From positions 1-47,120 of the IMG/VR virus record IMGVR_UViG_3300018080_000258: 47,120 nucleotides of DNA; one strand, written 5' to 3'. Position 1 is the stretch's first letter. The number at the start of each line of letters is the position of its first letter. The notes below the pieces were generated by a model. It was given only the letters and a program-made list of their open reading frames with translations, searched no databases and was not told where the DNA came from. The position numbers and the translations under genes were made by a program. This DNA comes from a virus. Shown piece by piece: positions 23,566 through 31,971 of the stretch.

Positions 23566-24165
23566 TTACTGCTGTGCTCGCTTGGAGTTGAAAGCTAGGG
23601 GACGCTTCCAAGCGTCCCGATTGTTCTCATGCATCCGCTTTTTGGCCGCATCGGAATCATTGCGATCATCCTCGGATGAGTTGGGCTTGTTGTCCTTGCG
23701 GTCCCCTCCCGCAGCTGCGTCCCTAGCCGCAGCCATACCGTTACCACCCTCACCGGCCCGGCTATGGTTCTTAACCGTGGCAGCGAAGTAGGCAGACACG
23801 TAGTCGTCTGTCCGGCCGTCCGGATCAAAGTCCTTAGCGTCCTTCTTAATGGCTTCCACCATTACCTCCCGGGGAGCCTTCCCGGATGGATCGTAATCCG
23901 ATCCAAGGACCTTCTTAGCGTCTGTGTGCAGCTGCACGCGATCCGCGATCAAGCTTTCCAGCTTCTCCGGATCGGAGGCCTCCTTAAGGCTTTCCTCTGC
24001 CTTATCCGCGCGGCCCTCTGCCGCATCGGCTCTGGCCTTCTCCGTATCCCGTTCCTTGGTCAAGGTGGCAATACGATCTTGGTTGGCTGCGTCGTGCTTC
24101 TCCGCCGCCTGTAGGTGCGCGGAGGAGCCTGCCTCATACTCGATACCGTCAATACGGATCTTCAT
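23566..24165 (-). CDS. Nested scaffold protein from internal start
   Basis: In-frame ATG at 24163-24165 inside the protease gene, preceded by AAGGAAG at 9 nt, a better ribosome site than that of the full gene. The product would be 199 aa: a short MKIRIDGIEYEAG lead, then a long charged coiled coil (residues ~20-80) and a basic C-terminus (WKRPLAFNSKRAQQ). Lambda and several other phages make scaffold this way (C/Nu3). The internal start is inferred from sequence only. Confidence 0.65.
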   Translation of the reverse strand: MKIRIDGIEYEAGSSAHLQAAEKHDAANQDRIATLTKERDTEKARADAAEGRADKAEESLKEASDPEKLESLIADRVQLHTDAKKVLGSDYDPSGKAPREVMVEAIKKDAKDFDPDGRTDDYVSAYFAATVKNHSRAGEGGNGMAAARDAAAGGDRKDNKPNSSEDDRNDSDAAKKRMHENNRDAWKRPLAFNSKRAQQ

Positions 24166-24756
24166 TGATCTAACTTCCTTCTTAGACGGAGGAGCACCCT
24201 CCGGTTTAGGCTCCACTTGGATAGCGTCTAAACTATCCAACCGGAGAGCAACTTTATTGCCAGCCCTTCCCCAATCCTTAGGGCCTATGGCTACGTGGTT
24301 GTATACAATCCCACGTTGGATCGCATCGTACCGTTCCCCCTCATGCGTCCCTGAGGACTCCTCAAGGTTGCAACGGTAACCGCAGGACAGCTCTCTACGG
24401 TCCCCCTTCTCTACGGCCGCAATGGCTCCGCTATCGAGAATGTCTAGCCGTCCGGCTACGTACTTACCATCCTCCTTAGCCTCTCCTACGTGACCTACGC
24501 TAACCTCCCGCCAATTGGATGGGTCCACCATTGACGCAGGATGTAGGTCCGTAACCGGAGCACCCAAGAGGGTAGCTAGGCTGTCCTTCTTAAAGACCTC
24601 CTCCGGGAGTCTAAGCTCTCTCCTAATGGTGCCGTCCGGCTGCCGATAGGTAAAGACTCCGGTCCGGGTTAGATTGGCAGGGACACGCATACCACCGGAA
24701 GGGGTACGCTCTACCTTAGTAAACCGTTGGAAGTCTAGCCTTAGAACCTCAGACAT
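23566..24756 (-). CDS. Prohead protease-scaffold fusion, DUF2213 family
   Basis: 396 aa from ATG 24754-24756 with GAGG upstream; a longer TTG start is less likely. The first ~170 residues match DUF2213: RVPANLTRTGVFTYRQPDG, PVTDLHPASMVDPSNW, then RRELSCGYRCNLE with the presumed catalytic Ser, and GIVYNHVAIGPKDWGRAG with a conserved His. Residues ~198-396 form a helical, highly charged scaffold (KERDTEKARADAAEGRADKA). The protease part would mature the capsid after assembly. The C-terminal half can also be made alone (see nested entry). Confidence 0.85.
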   Translation of the reverse strand: MSEVLRLDFQRFTKVERTPSGGMRVPANLTRTGVFTYRQPDGTIRRELRLPEEVFKKDSLATLLGAPVTDLHPASMVDPSNWREVSVGHVGEAKEDGKYVAGRLDILDSGAIAAVEKGDRRELSCGYRCNLEESSGTHEGERYDAIQRGIVYNHVAIGPKDWGRAGNKVALRLDSLDAIQVEPKPEGAPPSKKEVRSMKIRIDGIEYEAGSSAHLQAAEKHDAANQDRIATLTKERDTEKARADAAEGRADKAEESLKEASDPEKLESLIADRVQLHTDAKKVLGSDYDPSGKAPREVMVEAIKKDAKDFDPDGRTDDYVSAYFAATVKNHSRAGEGGNGMAAARDAAAGGDRKDNKPNSSEDDRNDSDAAKKRMHENNRDAWKRPLAFNSKRAQQ

Positions 24757-24838
24757 AATGGGGCCTCGGATTGGTACTACCCCCAAACCTACATCATTCC
24801 CCAGGCCGTTTAAAGGGGTATGTTATCGGGCCCCAAAG

Positions 24839-25717
24839 CTACGGAGTAAAGCGCTCCGTCCCTAGCTCTGGCAATACCGGGAAGGCCGTACAACGACACT
24901 GGTAATCCTCTCCCGGATGATTGGTCCTGCCATCATCGGAGGTAACCGGAGGATCGTCCCAACGTTGGACGGTACCGTCTAACTCTGCGTGGGTGTCCCT
25001 CACCCTCTCATCCCCGGAGGTAGTCCAAACGTATTCCCGGATCCCTGCGTTCTGTTGCCTGTTGCGGGTAATCTGGGCATTAAGGGTAAGGGTTTGGTCC
25101 CTAGCTATTAGGGCTGCCCTAGCCCTGGTCTTGGTCCCAAGGAATTGCTCTATCTCTTTCTTAAGAGCAGAGGTATGGGTAGACCCCAAAGCTCCCGGCC
25201 TCTCTAGGATATCCTTAAGCCCCTGTAGCTGCGAACCTGCTAGGGTCTTAATGCGGCTTGTGTTGATCGCTATGAAGTTGTCTATCTGCGCTGCTATCCC
25301 TGCGTCCGCTTCTACGATAGACACCCCTAGCACCTTCCTAAGCTGTGCCTGATTAAACTTGGCTACATCCTCTGCGGCTAGCTCTAAGTCTTCCACTACA
25401 GCCGTATCCCTAAAGGCCGTCTGTAGTCTCAAGGCCAGTATGTCTAGCTTCCCTTGGATATGCCCCGGGACCGCATCCAACCGATCGGCCGAGTCCGTAA
25501 CAACGGCAGCAACGGCCAGCTTGTCTAGCTCCGGGAATAGGATCTCTTCCACGTCCCGTTTAAACCGGTCTAGCTTTTTGGTTATGGATCGCGCTAGCCG
25601 CAGAGCCGCGGCCCTCGGAGGCTTGGGCCCAAGGGACCGTCTAGCGGCTCTGTTTAGACGGCCCCTCCGTCTAGCGGAGCGGAGTAGCTGAGGGCTTACC
25701 GTGGCAACCACGATCAC
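24839..25717 (-). CDS. Minor head protein, Mu gpF / SPP1 gp7-like
   Basis: 292 aa from GTG 25715-25717, overlapping the portal stop (GTGA). The last ~70 residues carry the Phage_Mu_F pattern: YVWTTSGDERVRDTHAELDG, then RWDDPP...HPGEDYQCRCTAFP with paired cysteines. The N-terminal part is basic and helical. Proteins of this group bind the portal inside the head and take part in DNA ejection or head assembly. It always lies next to the portal in this family. Confidence 0.87.
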   Translation of the reverse strand: MIVVATVSPQLLRSARRRGRLNRAARRSLGPKPPRAAALRLARSITKKLDRFKRDVEEILFPELDKLAVAAVVTDSADRLDAVPGHIQGKLDILALRLQTAFRDTAVVEDLELAAEDVAKFNQAQLRKVLGVSIVEADAGIAAQIDNFIAINTSRIKTLAGSQLQGLKDILERPGALGSTHTSALKKEIEQFLGTKTRARAALIARDQTLTLNAQITRNRQQNAGIREYVWTTSGDERVRDTHAELDGTVQRWDDPPVTSDDGRTNHPGEDYQCRCTAFPVLPELGTERFTP

Positions 25718-27531
25718 TCCTCATCCTCTAGGGACTCCTCCGTCTCTGCCCCTTCCTGGGGTGTAGTGTCTACGTCCGGCTCTAGCGTCCCGTTACTGGA
25801 CGTAGCTGGGGGCTCTGAGGCCGGAGGGGCTGGGGGCTGGGGCTCTGAACCGTCCGGGGGCTGGGGGCCCGTAGAAGCCCCCTCAGGCCCAGCGATCTCC
25901 TTAGCCTCTACTGCACCCTCTGCGGCTCCAACCTTCTCCCCCTCTGCCTCCTTACGGGCCTTGAATTCTGCGATCGTCAAAGCACCCTCCTCCGGGATGT
26001 GCCAGGGACCCAAGCCCTGAGAAGCCCGGCCCTCGTTGACAGTGGTAAAGATCGCAATGTCCGTAGGTGCCAAGGTGACGGAGCCCCCGGAAGCTGGCTC
26101 CGTCTCTGTAGGTTCAGGCTCTCCCTCACCCTCCGTAGGCTCCGGCTCCGGCTCCGTAGGCTCTGCCAACTCTACGGCTAGCATCTCCTCCCTTGCGTCC
26201 CGGTCAATGTTCGTTTCCGGGGACCACCCATCCGGACGGAAGCGGCTTAGGGCTACCTCCTCCGGTAGCAGGACTCCGGAATCTGTGTAGAGCTTGTCCT
26301 TATCGGCTGTGAGCTTTTCTAGCTCCGCTTGTTCCTTGGGGGTGAGCTGCCACAGGGACTCGAATTCTAGCGTCCAATCGTCCGGCTCTACTCCTCCGGT
26401 TGGGCCATCCTCGGAAAGCATGATGATCCGGATAGCCCTCTCTAACTCTGGCCTTAGCTCATTCTCTTGGGCAGACTTGACGTTATCGTAGAAGTGTTGA
26501 AAGTCCGCATCTCCGGTAGCGTTCTGTCCGGCCGGGCTACGGCCCATGAGGATGGTAACCGGAATGTCCGTAACGGATGCGAGCCTAAGCATAAACTTAT
26601 CTAGCATCCCTGCCGCATCCGTAAAAGATGAGGGCCTACGGTCGAAGTCCTCATTCTCTGCGTCTAGCATTACGGCCCTAGCTACGCTCCGGGACATATC
26701 TACGATCTCTAGACGTTGCTGTAGAATGTCCTTCTGTCCCCCAGCGATCATAGCCATTAGCCCCTGTAGTTTAAACACGGCTTGGCTAGCGTCGGACATA
26801 AGGTGCTCTGCGGACTTCCACACAGACCAGAAGGCCCTAAGCTCTTGGTAAACTACATCAATGATTGAGTAGTCCCATCCTCCTAGGCGGTCCCGTTCCT
26901 CATCCGAGGTATGTGCTCCCGGGAAGAGGATAAGCCTTGACCTATGGATCCTAACGGAGTTGCCCCCTCGCCTAGGCACCAATTGGAAAACCTCAGGCTC
27001 TCCGAAAAACTCATCGTTGATCGGATCGTCATAGTAGTCCGCAGGCATGAGGTAGCGTCTGTCTACTACGTGCATAAAGTTTAGCGATCGGATTCTGTCC
27101 TCCCTTAGAGGTTGGTCCGCCGCCTGGCCATCATCCACCCCCATCACAATCGCAGCCCCACCATACAGCCGGCCCCAGATCATCCCGTTAAGGAAGTGAC
27201 GCGAAAGCCTAAGGTTTCGCATAGCCTTGGTTAGGTCTGCCGTAGCCTCCTCATCCTCCGGGATATTGATCCGGAACCCCTGCCTTAGCATCTCCCTCGG
27301 TTTAAACGCTACCACCTTCCTAGCGTCGGATGATTGGTGGTAGAGGGAGGTTAGCTCTTGATCGTCGATCCGTTGCAAGTGAACGAAGCGACCATAGACC
27401 GTCTTATCCCGGGAGGTCCCTAGACCGGTAAGGAGGTTCTGCCAATTGTCGATCCGGAGGGCCCCTTGGATGGCTTCCCCAATGCTGTAGAGCTTGTCCA
27501 AGTAGTGCGGCCTAGTAATGCTGTTACCCAT
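25714..27531 (-). CDS. Portal protein, DUF1073 (Phage_portal_3) family
   Basis: 605 aa. Blocks typical of this portal group: SSDARKVVAFKPREMLRQGF, LNGMIWGRLYGGAAIVMG, LNFMHVVDRRYLMP, SRLILFPGAHTSDEERDRLGGW, and VTDIPVTILMGRSPAGQNATGDAD. A C-terminal extension of ~150 residues is acidic and Pro-rich, probably disordered, and includes FTTVNEGRASQGLGPWHIPEEG. The N-terminal family is also labelled Acb1-like in databases, but I see no paired HxT motifs of the anti-CBASS 2H domain here. It overlaps the large terminase gene by 8 nt. Confidence 0.9.
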   Translation of the reverse strand: MGNSITRPHYLDKLYSIGEAIQGALRIDNWQNLLTGLGTSRDKTVYGRFVHLQRIDDQELTSLYHQSSDARKVVAFKPREMLRQGFRINIPEDEEATADLTKAMRNLRLSRHFLNGMIWGRLYGGAAIVMGVDDGQAADQPLREDRIRSLNFMHVVDRRYLMPADYYDDPINDEFFGEPEVFQLVPRRGGNSVRIHRSRLILFPGAHTSDEERDRLGGWDYSIIDVVYQELRAFWSVWKSAEHLMSDASQAVFKLQGLMAMIAGGQKDILQQRLEIVDMSRSVARAVMLDAENEDFDRRPSSFTDAAGMLDKFMLRLASVTDIPVTILMGRSPAGQNATGDADFQHFYDNVKSAQENELRPELERAIRIIMLSEDGPTGGVEPDDWTLEFESLWQLTPKEQAELEKLTADKDKLYTDSGVLLPEEVALSRFRPDGWSPETNIDRDAREEMLAVELAEPTEPEPEPTEGEGEPEPTETEPASGGSVTLAPTDIAIFTTVNEGRASQGLGPWHIPEEGALTIAEFKARKEAEGEKVGAAEGAVEAKEIAGPEGASTGPQPPDGSEPQPPAPPASEPPATSSNGTLEPDVDTTPQEGAETEESLEDEE

Positions 27532-29056
27532 TGTTTGCCTTAAGGGCCTTCATAGCCTCCGCTAACGGAGCGCTACGGACGTGTAAACGGATTAGGGCTT
27601 GGGAGGTTTGGTCTACCATATCATCGTTTACACCCCTAGGAAACGTGACCAATTGAGTACGGTAGTCCTGCACCCAAGGAGCTAGGATCGGATGAGGGAT
27701 GTAGACGTTACCCGCTTCAAACAATCCAGTTACCGCATTAGCCCTAGCCTCCTTACCCCCTTCTGGGTTGACTAGCACGATCCCCGGAATGTCTCTCTTA
27801 AGGGTATCCTCTACGGCTGGCCCATTGGCCTTATCCTCTATCGCTTTGGTTACGGCTCTGGGCTCTCTTTCGGTCATAGCCTCTAGGGCCGCTACCGTTT
27901 CCGTAAAGCTCATCCTCCGGCAAACTTGGTGGACTAGAAAGAAGTCCACCCCAACCTTAAGCCACAACCCACCGGCTACGTAGTCCGTCCCGTCCCCCTT
28001 CTTAAAGGTCATATCCCAAGACTGTAGAAACGTCCCGGTCCTGGGGAGGGGCTTACAGAAGTCTTGGCTACAAGGAAACTCGTCATCCGCTGGGGGCTTA
28101 ACCCCTTGGTTATGGTGCCAGTATCTAAACCAATGCTTTTGGAACATACCTCCGGAGGCAGGGGTAGGCCTCTGCTCTAGTTGAGCTGCCGCAACGGCCG
28201 GGCCCATCTCTGTAGTTTCTAGCTCCTTAACCACATTCTCCGGGAAGCGCTCCGGCCATAGTAGCTCCCCTTCCTCTGTCCGCGGATCCTCTGGGGTGCA
28301 GTCCTTGAGACATACACATACCTTATGGGTCTTCCGCATTGGGAGGCATAGATGATCCCACCCTTTCTCCCGTAGCATCTCTCCGGCCAAGTCATCCTCA
28401 TGCAAGCGCTGCATAACGATCACTCTGCGGAAGTTGGCAGGGTCCGCGCGCCTACTAGCAGCCGTAGCATGGTACCAACGGGATACAGCGTTAATGGCCT
28501 TCTTAGTTACAGCATGGGTACCCCCAACTTCCTGCGGCTTGTTGGGATCGTCTACTACTTGAATGTCTACGTGCCTACCAGTCCCCTTACCTCCGGGGGA
28601 CGTGGCAAAGCGAAAGCCCCCGGACGTGGTTTGGAACATGCTAGCGGCTGGGGCCTTATCCGCTAAGACCTCCCCCCATCTATCAATGAACCACTTTGAT
28701 TGGAGGAGCCCTATCACCCTTCCCCCTTGGACGGTCCCTACTAGGGTTGCGTCATAGCTCGCAAACATCCACTTAGTAGAGGGCCGGTCTATCCACTCCC
28801 AAGCTGGCCAGGCCACGCTAACGGTAAGGCTCTTGGTAGTCCCGGGAGGGACGTTGATAACAAGCCTCTTGATCTCTCCACGGGATACCGCTTGGAGCCT
28901 CTCACAGACGATAGGAAGGTGCCAATTATCAACGAAGGGGCTAGGGTCTATCTCAGGCCAAGCCATCGTTAGGAAGCGATACAGAGGGTCTGGGGCCCTC
29001 CGTAGGATCTCCCTCTCTGTGTCTGCCAATCTGCCTAGCTGCAATGCTGTAACCAT
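27524..29056 (-). CDS. terL: Terminase large subunit
   Basis: 510 aa. ATPase half: Walker A NVPPGTTKS at 69-76, a coupling SPGGKGTGRH segment, Walker B IQVVDD at ~165-170. Nuclease half: LQSWDMTFKKGDGTDYVAGG with the first metal-binding Asp near 348, and a later acidic residue in NDDMVDQTSQALIRL. It packages DNA into the prohead through the portal encoded next. Its ATG has no clear Shine-Dalgarno; a 10-bp hairpin and GTTTAAAC lie just upstream. The small subunit appears to be encoded 5 kb upstream, an unusual separation. Confidence 0.92.
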   Translation of the reverse strand: MVTALQLGRLADTEREILRRAPDPLYRFLTMAWPEIDPSPFVDNWHLPIVCERLQAVSRGEIKRLVINVPPGTTKSLTVSVAWPAWEWIDRPSTKWMFASYDATLVGTVQGGRVIGLLQSKWFIDRWGEVLADKAPAASMFQTTSGGFRFATSPGGKGTGRHVDIQVVDDPNKPQEVGGTHAVTKKAINAVSRWYHATAASRRADPANFRRVIVMQRLHEDDLAGEMLREKGWDHLCLPMRKTHKVCVCLKDCTPEDPRTEEGELLWPERFPENVVKELETTEMGPAVAAAQLEQRPTPASGGMFQKHWFRYWHHNQGVKPPADDEFPCSQDFCKPLPRTGTFLQSWDMTFKKGDGTDYVAGGLWLKVGVDFFLVHQVCRRMSFTETVAALEAMTEREPRAVTKAIEDKANGPAVEDTLKRDIPGIVLVNPEGGKEARANAVTGLFEAGNVYIPHPILAPWVQDYRTQLVTFPRGVNDDMVDQTSQALIRLHVRSAPLAEAMKALKANNG

Positions 29057-29062
29057 AACGAT

Positions 29063-29092
29063 GAAAGCCGGCCCCCACTACAGGGGCCGGCT
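29063..29092 (-). terminator. Hairpin between methyltransferase and terminase
   Basis: A perfect 10-bp stem, AGCCGGCCCC (29066-29075) with GGGGCCGGCT (29083-29092), encloses a 7-nt loop and is followed on the minus strand by only three T. It may end the accessory-gene transcripts or protect mRNA ends. GTTTAAAC follows at 29093-29100. Confidence 0.6.
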
Positions 29093-29117
29093 GTTTAAAC
29101 AGGTTCAAGGGTTTGGG

Positions 29118-29846
29118 TTAGATGCGACACTTACCCAGAGGGGAGAAGGCGCTAACGAATTGGTCCACCATTACGGTAGAGCTTTTCCGGCCAATCTTCC
29201 AAGGCTTGGGAGGAAGGTAGACGATCACGTTAGCATGGGTGGGGGACGTGCTAGCGATCCTCTTACCCCCTTCCTCTGTGTCAAACCGTATCCGGCTCTT
29301 GGGCACGCAGAGGGGAAAGTCCAAGGGCTGGGTTACGTCTATGGCTTGGGCAGCCCTGAGGATCTCCAAGGTGAAGCCTACGAAGATCGCTGCCTCTACT
29401 TCTCCCTCACTCCAATAGCCCGCTAGCGCGGACCACCAAAGGGCTGCGTTGCTCTTGGTCCCAAGGCCCTTGTATTGCTCCGGGACATTGCCACCGGGGG
29501 GATTGAGAAAGACCTTACCTAGCCATGGCTCCGCTAGGCCATCCTCCGCTAGGTCGCTTCCCGGACCATACCAAGCCATAGCCCCAACCACGGAGTTACC
29601 TAGCTGGCATGATGCGGGGTCTAACTCAATCGTCCCTAGTGTAGCCCTGGCAGCTTCTACGATTGCCTTAGGGGTGTAGTGCTCATTGGTGGCGCTACTG
29701 TGCTGCACATTCTCCTTAAGGGTCTTGGTCATACCTACACCGTTACAGGCTCCACACTTGGGATCAACTCCGGGGCCTGCGTTGCTCCGGTAGCCGGAGC
29801 CCTCACAAGCGATACACTCTGCGTAATCGTATCTAGGGCTTGGCAC
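29118..29846 (-). CDS. DNA N6-adenine methyltransferase, phage Dam family
   Basis: 242 aa from GTG 29844-29846 with GGGAGG upstream. N-terminal DnaJ-like zinc motif: C11, C14, C31, C34 in CIACEGSGYRS and CGACNGVG. The enzyme core has SATNEHYTPKAIVEAA, TIELDPASC near 74-80 and KVFLNPPGG near 111-119, the NPP(F/Y/G) catalytic box of this family; a LWWSALAGYWSEGEVEAAIFVGF segment follows. It should methylate adenine in a short DNA site, commonly GATC for relatives, though the true site is unknown here. The fused zinc motif is unusual. Overlaps the small upstream gene by 14 nt. Confidence 0.85.
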   Translation of the reverse strand: MPSPRYDYAECIACEGSGYRSNAGPGVDPKCGACNGVGMTKTLKENVQHSSATNEHYTPKAIVEAARATLGTIELDPASCQLGNSVVGAMAWYGPGSDLAEDGLAEPWLGKVFLNPPGGNVPEQYKGLGTKSNAALWWSALAGYWSEGEVEAAIFVGFTLEILRAAQAIDVTQPLDFPLCVPKSRIRFDTEEGGKRIASTSPTHANVIVYLPPKPWKIGRKSSTVMVDQFVSAFSPLGKCRI

Positions 29847-29982
29847 GATCGGCCTCCCTTCGCTTGCGTAGCTCCTCCAACCACCGGATAAGGTCTGCCC
29901 TATGCTTATAGATGGTAGGGCCGTCCCCTTCCCGCAGAGCCCTTAGCACGGAGTCTAAGGGCTCATGGGTCCAGTCCTTCAC
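29833..29982 (-). CDS. Small hypothetical protein, 49 aa
   Basis: Reads from GTG 29980-29982 to TAG 29833-29835, with GAGGGCTAGGG upstream; it overlaps the methyltransferase start by 14 nt and follows the upstream stop by 3 nt. The protein is charged and helical (DSVLRALREGDGPTIYKHRA, then ELRKRREADRAKP). The end is strongly basic. Position and size suggest a partner or accessory of the methyltransferase; no family recognised. Confidence 0.6.
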   Translation of the reverse strand: MKDWTHEPLDSVLRALREGDGPTIYKHRADLIRWLEELRKRREADRAKP

Positions 29983-29985
29983 CCC

Positions 29986-30489
29986 CTAGCCCTCCCTCTT
30001 GACCATGCGGATCTCTAGGTCCACTCCGAGGGCCCCAAAGCAACGCGAGGCCAGGCCCTCCGTAATGTTCTCCGAGCGGAGGATCTCAGGGATGCGAGGG
30101 CCGCTAATCTCCAAGCGGCGTGCAAGCTCCGCATGGGACACACCCATGGCAGCGCAAGCCTCCCGGATGAGATCCGCTAGGTACACCTTGGAGAAGTCCC
30201 TAACGGACTTGTTGAACGGGATAGGCTCTGGGTGGACTCCCTTGGGATTGGGGGGAGCCTTCTTAGCAGCCTTCTTAGCCTTGGGCTTGGGGGCCGTCTT
30301 GGGCTTGGGTTTGCTGGCCTTCTTAGGGGCCTTGGGCTTGGCCTTGGGCTTGGGGGCTGCCTTGGGCTTGGGCTTGGGCTTGGACGCCTTAGGGGCCTTC
30401 TCAGAGGCCTTGGGCTTGGGGTCTGTCTTGGGGGCCTCCTCCGGCTTGGACTTGGCAGCGTTGCGGATCTTGTCTGTGATTCCGGACAT
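29986..30489 (-). CDS. Basic Lys/Ala/Pro-repeat protein with C-terminal XRE HTH
   Basis: 167 aa. Residues ~12-85 are almost only Lys, Pro and Ala (KPKPKPKAAPKPKAKPKAPK), like the tail of histone H1 or bacterial Hc1-like proteins. Residues ~105-155 form a helix-turn-helix (AAMGVSHAELARRLEISGPR, then IPEILRSENITEGLASRC) of the XRE type, as in antitoxin-like regulators. This suggests a DNA-binding regulator with a nonspecific DNA-contact tail. Leader TCAACCAACGGAG precedes the ATG. Confidence 0.75.
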   Translation of the reverse strand: MSGITDKIRNAAKSKPEEAPKTDPKPKASEKAPKASKPKPKPKAAPKPKAKPKAPKKASKPKPKTAPKPKAKKAAKKAPPNPKGVHPEPIPFNKSVRDFSKVYLADLIREACAAMGVSHAELARRLEISGPRIPEILRSENITEGLASRCFGALGVDLEIRMVKREG

Positions 30490-30552
30490 AGCGATCTCCG
30501 TTGGTTGAGCGGAGCCCTCCTAGGGCCCCTGGGTTCCGTACTAGCGTCTAAG

Positions 30553-30582
30553 AGCTTAAGCTAGGCTAGTGGTTAGGGTCAA
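30553..30582 (-). promoter_or_regulatory. Possible promoter for 29986-30489
   Basis: TTGACC (30577-30582 on the minus strand), 18-bp spacer, TAAGCT (30553-30558). It resembles the promoter before 33490-34002 (TTGACC, 18 bp, TAAGGT). Weaker than the others because the -10 matches consensus poorly. Confidence 0.4.
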
Positions 30583-30593
30583 GTGAGAGGGGC

Positions 30594-31427
30594 TTAGAGC
30601 GCTCGAATGTGGCGCACATAATCGCGGATACGCTTATGCAGAGCCCTCCGCTTGGGGGTTCCGTGGGGCTCCCTATGCCTTTGGCTAAGGCGGGCCCTAA
30701 TGCTTTCCTCATAGCCTGCCCTGAGGTTTAAACGGATTGCGCGATCTTGCTCCGGCTCCGTACTAAAGGGCCGTGGCCTGGCCTCCTCAGCCTTCCGGGC
30801 TTGCTCCCGATCGTACTCTTCCGCGTAGCACTCCAAGTCCTCCGGCCTATGCTCTCCGCTAGAGAAGGACATATCTACCACGGCCTCAGCCTTGCGATGG
30901 TTCTGGTAGAGGGTCTGTAGGCACTCTACAGCGCAACGGACGGCAGCCCCATGCGGACCCATTGTCCACTTGCCATCCCGCCAAACCTTGGCGCTAGGTA
31001 GCTGTGTGTCGTCCCCAGCTACGTTTAGATCGTCCGCCAAGGTCAAGGCTTGGTCTGCCAAGTCGTAAGCCTTGGGCCTAGCGGCCTCCTTAGCGGCCTT
31101 TTCAAGGTGCGCGCTATGTAGGAGGTCTGCGTCTAGGATGGCTTGCTTAGCGGCTCTGAGGGTGGGGTAGCTAGGGAATGTCTGCCCCAACTCCCCATCC
31201 CCATCTACCATCCACTTAGCGATCCACTTTTCTGTAGCCTCTCTGCTAGCTGCGGAGATGCGGGGGTAATCGTCCCTGGCATAGGCCACCCAACGGTTAC
31301 GGGAGCCCTTACAACTCTGACTCGCAACGCAGAGGATACGGCCGAATAGCTCCAACTCATACCGGCCTGAGTCAATGCGGGAGGTCTTGAGCTTGGCAGC
31401 TTGGGCGAAGGGGTTTCGGCTAGTCAT
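30594..31427 (-). CDS. Accessory protein, unknown function
   Basis: 277 aa. First 75 residues look beta-rich (SGRYELELFGRILCVASQSC, then RWVAYARDD). The remainder is helical and charged, with HGAAVRCAVECLQTLYQNHRKAEA near the middle and a strongly basic end (RALHKRIRDYVRHIRAL). The leader CAACCACGGAGTTTAAACC joins directly to the ATG and provides GGAG at 8 nt. It has its own promoter (31467-31495). No family recognised. Confidence 0.72.
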   Translation of the reverse strand: MTSRNPFAQAAKLKTSRIDSGRYELELFGRILCVASQSCKGSRNRWVAYARDDYPRISAASREATEKWIAKWMVDGDGELGQTFPSYPTLRAAKQAILDADLLHSAHLEKAAKEAARPKAYDLADQALTLADDLNVAGDDTQLPSAKVWRDGKWTMGPHGAAVRCAVECLQTLYQNHRKAEAVVDMSFSSGEHRPEDLECYAEEYDREQARKAEEARPRPFSTEPEQDRAIRLNLRAGYEESIRARLSQRHREPHGTPKRRALHKRIRDYVRHIRAL

Positions 31428-31466
31428 GGTTTAAACTCCGTGGTTGGGGATCTCTGGCCAGTCTCA

Positions 31467-31495
31467 AAGGTAACCCATCCCTTAGAGGAGGTCAA
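31467..31495 (-). promoter_or_regulatory. Promoter for 30594-31427
   Basis: TTGACC (31490-31495), 17-bp spacer containing CTCTAAGG, TACCTT (31467-31472). The -35 follows directly after the T tract of the terminator at 31500-31522, so one gene ends and the next begins transcription within about 30 bp. Confidence 0.6.
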
Positions 31496-31499
31496 ACAG

Positions 31500-31522
31500 A
31501 AAAAGCCCCCGGATAGGGGGCT
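31500..31522 (-). terminator. Terminator of 31552-31881
   Basis: On the minus strand, AGCCCCC pairs with GGGGGCT around a 5-nt loop and is followed by TTTTT. It lies 29 nt after the stop codon of the gene. Confidence 0.75.
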
Positions 31523-31551
31523 TGTTGAGGGAGGCCCTTAGGGCCGGTTGG

Positions 31552-31881
31552 CTAGGTGAGGATGGGATCGTAGTGTCGATCGTGCGTATGGTTCCGGTGG
31601 CCATCCTTGTGGGTCTGGTAGCCCTTACCATCGCAACGGTAGCAGACTCCTCCGGGACCGGTCGGGACCCCATTCTCTACCCGGGTAATAAAGCGGCCAG
31701 TGGACGCACAACGCTTGCAAGGCATCTTGACGGACTCGATAGCCTCAACCCAAGCGGCTGGGGAATCCGGGATACCTACCTTTTGTTCTATCGCGGCCCG
31801 GACCTCGCTGGGGCTAGCGTTATCGTAGGTGAGTCCGTCTAGCGCGTTGCGGTAGGACTTGCGTAGGGCTTCCTTAGTCAT
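31552..31881 (-). CDS. Small DnaJ-type zinc-finger protein
   Basis: 109 aa. N-terminal helices (EALRKSYRNALDGLTYDNAS) and a C-terminal zinc motif with two pairs: CKRCASTGRF and CYRCDGKGYQ, CxxCxxTG/CxxCxGKG as in the DnaJ central domain. The end is His-rich (HKDGHRNHTHDRHYD). It begins with the same ATGACTA-type start and GGAGTTTAAACC leader as the gene downstream. Function unknown; protein or RNA contact possible. Confidence 0.72.
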   Translation of the reverse strand: MTKEALRKSYRNALDGLTYDNASPSEVRAAIEQKVGIPDSPAAWVEAIESVKMPCKRCASTGRFITRVENGVPTGPGGVCYRCDGKGYQTHKDGHRNHTHDRHYDPILT

Positions 31882-31971
31882 GGTTTAAACTCCGTGGTTG
31901 AGGGTCTACTACCTCCAAAGCCTCAGGCCCTTAGAGGGGCTCTGAGGCCGGACAGAGGGGGCCGGTTAGCC

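Noticed and set aside
25714-27531. Anti-CBASS Acb1 activity in the portal protein
   Set aside because: The portal family shares a database name with Acb1, but the paired HxT motifs of the 2H phosphoesterase were not seen.
30232-30564. Plus-strand Leu/Gly-rich frame opposite the Lys/Pro repeats
   Set aside because: Antisense of the KPKA repeats; low-complexity shadow.
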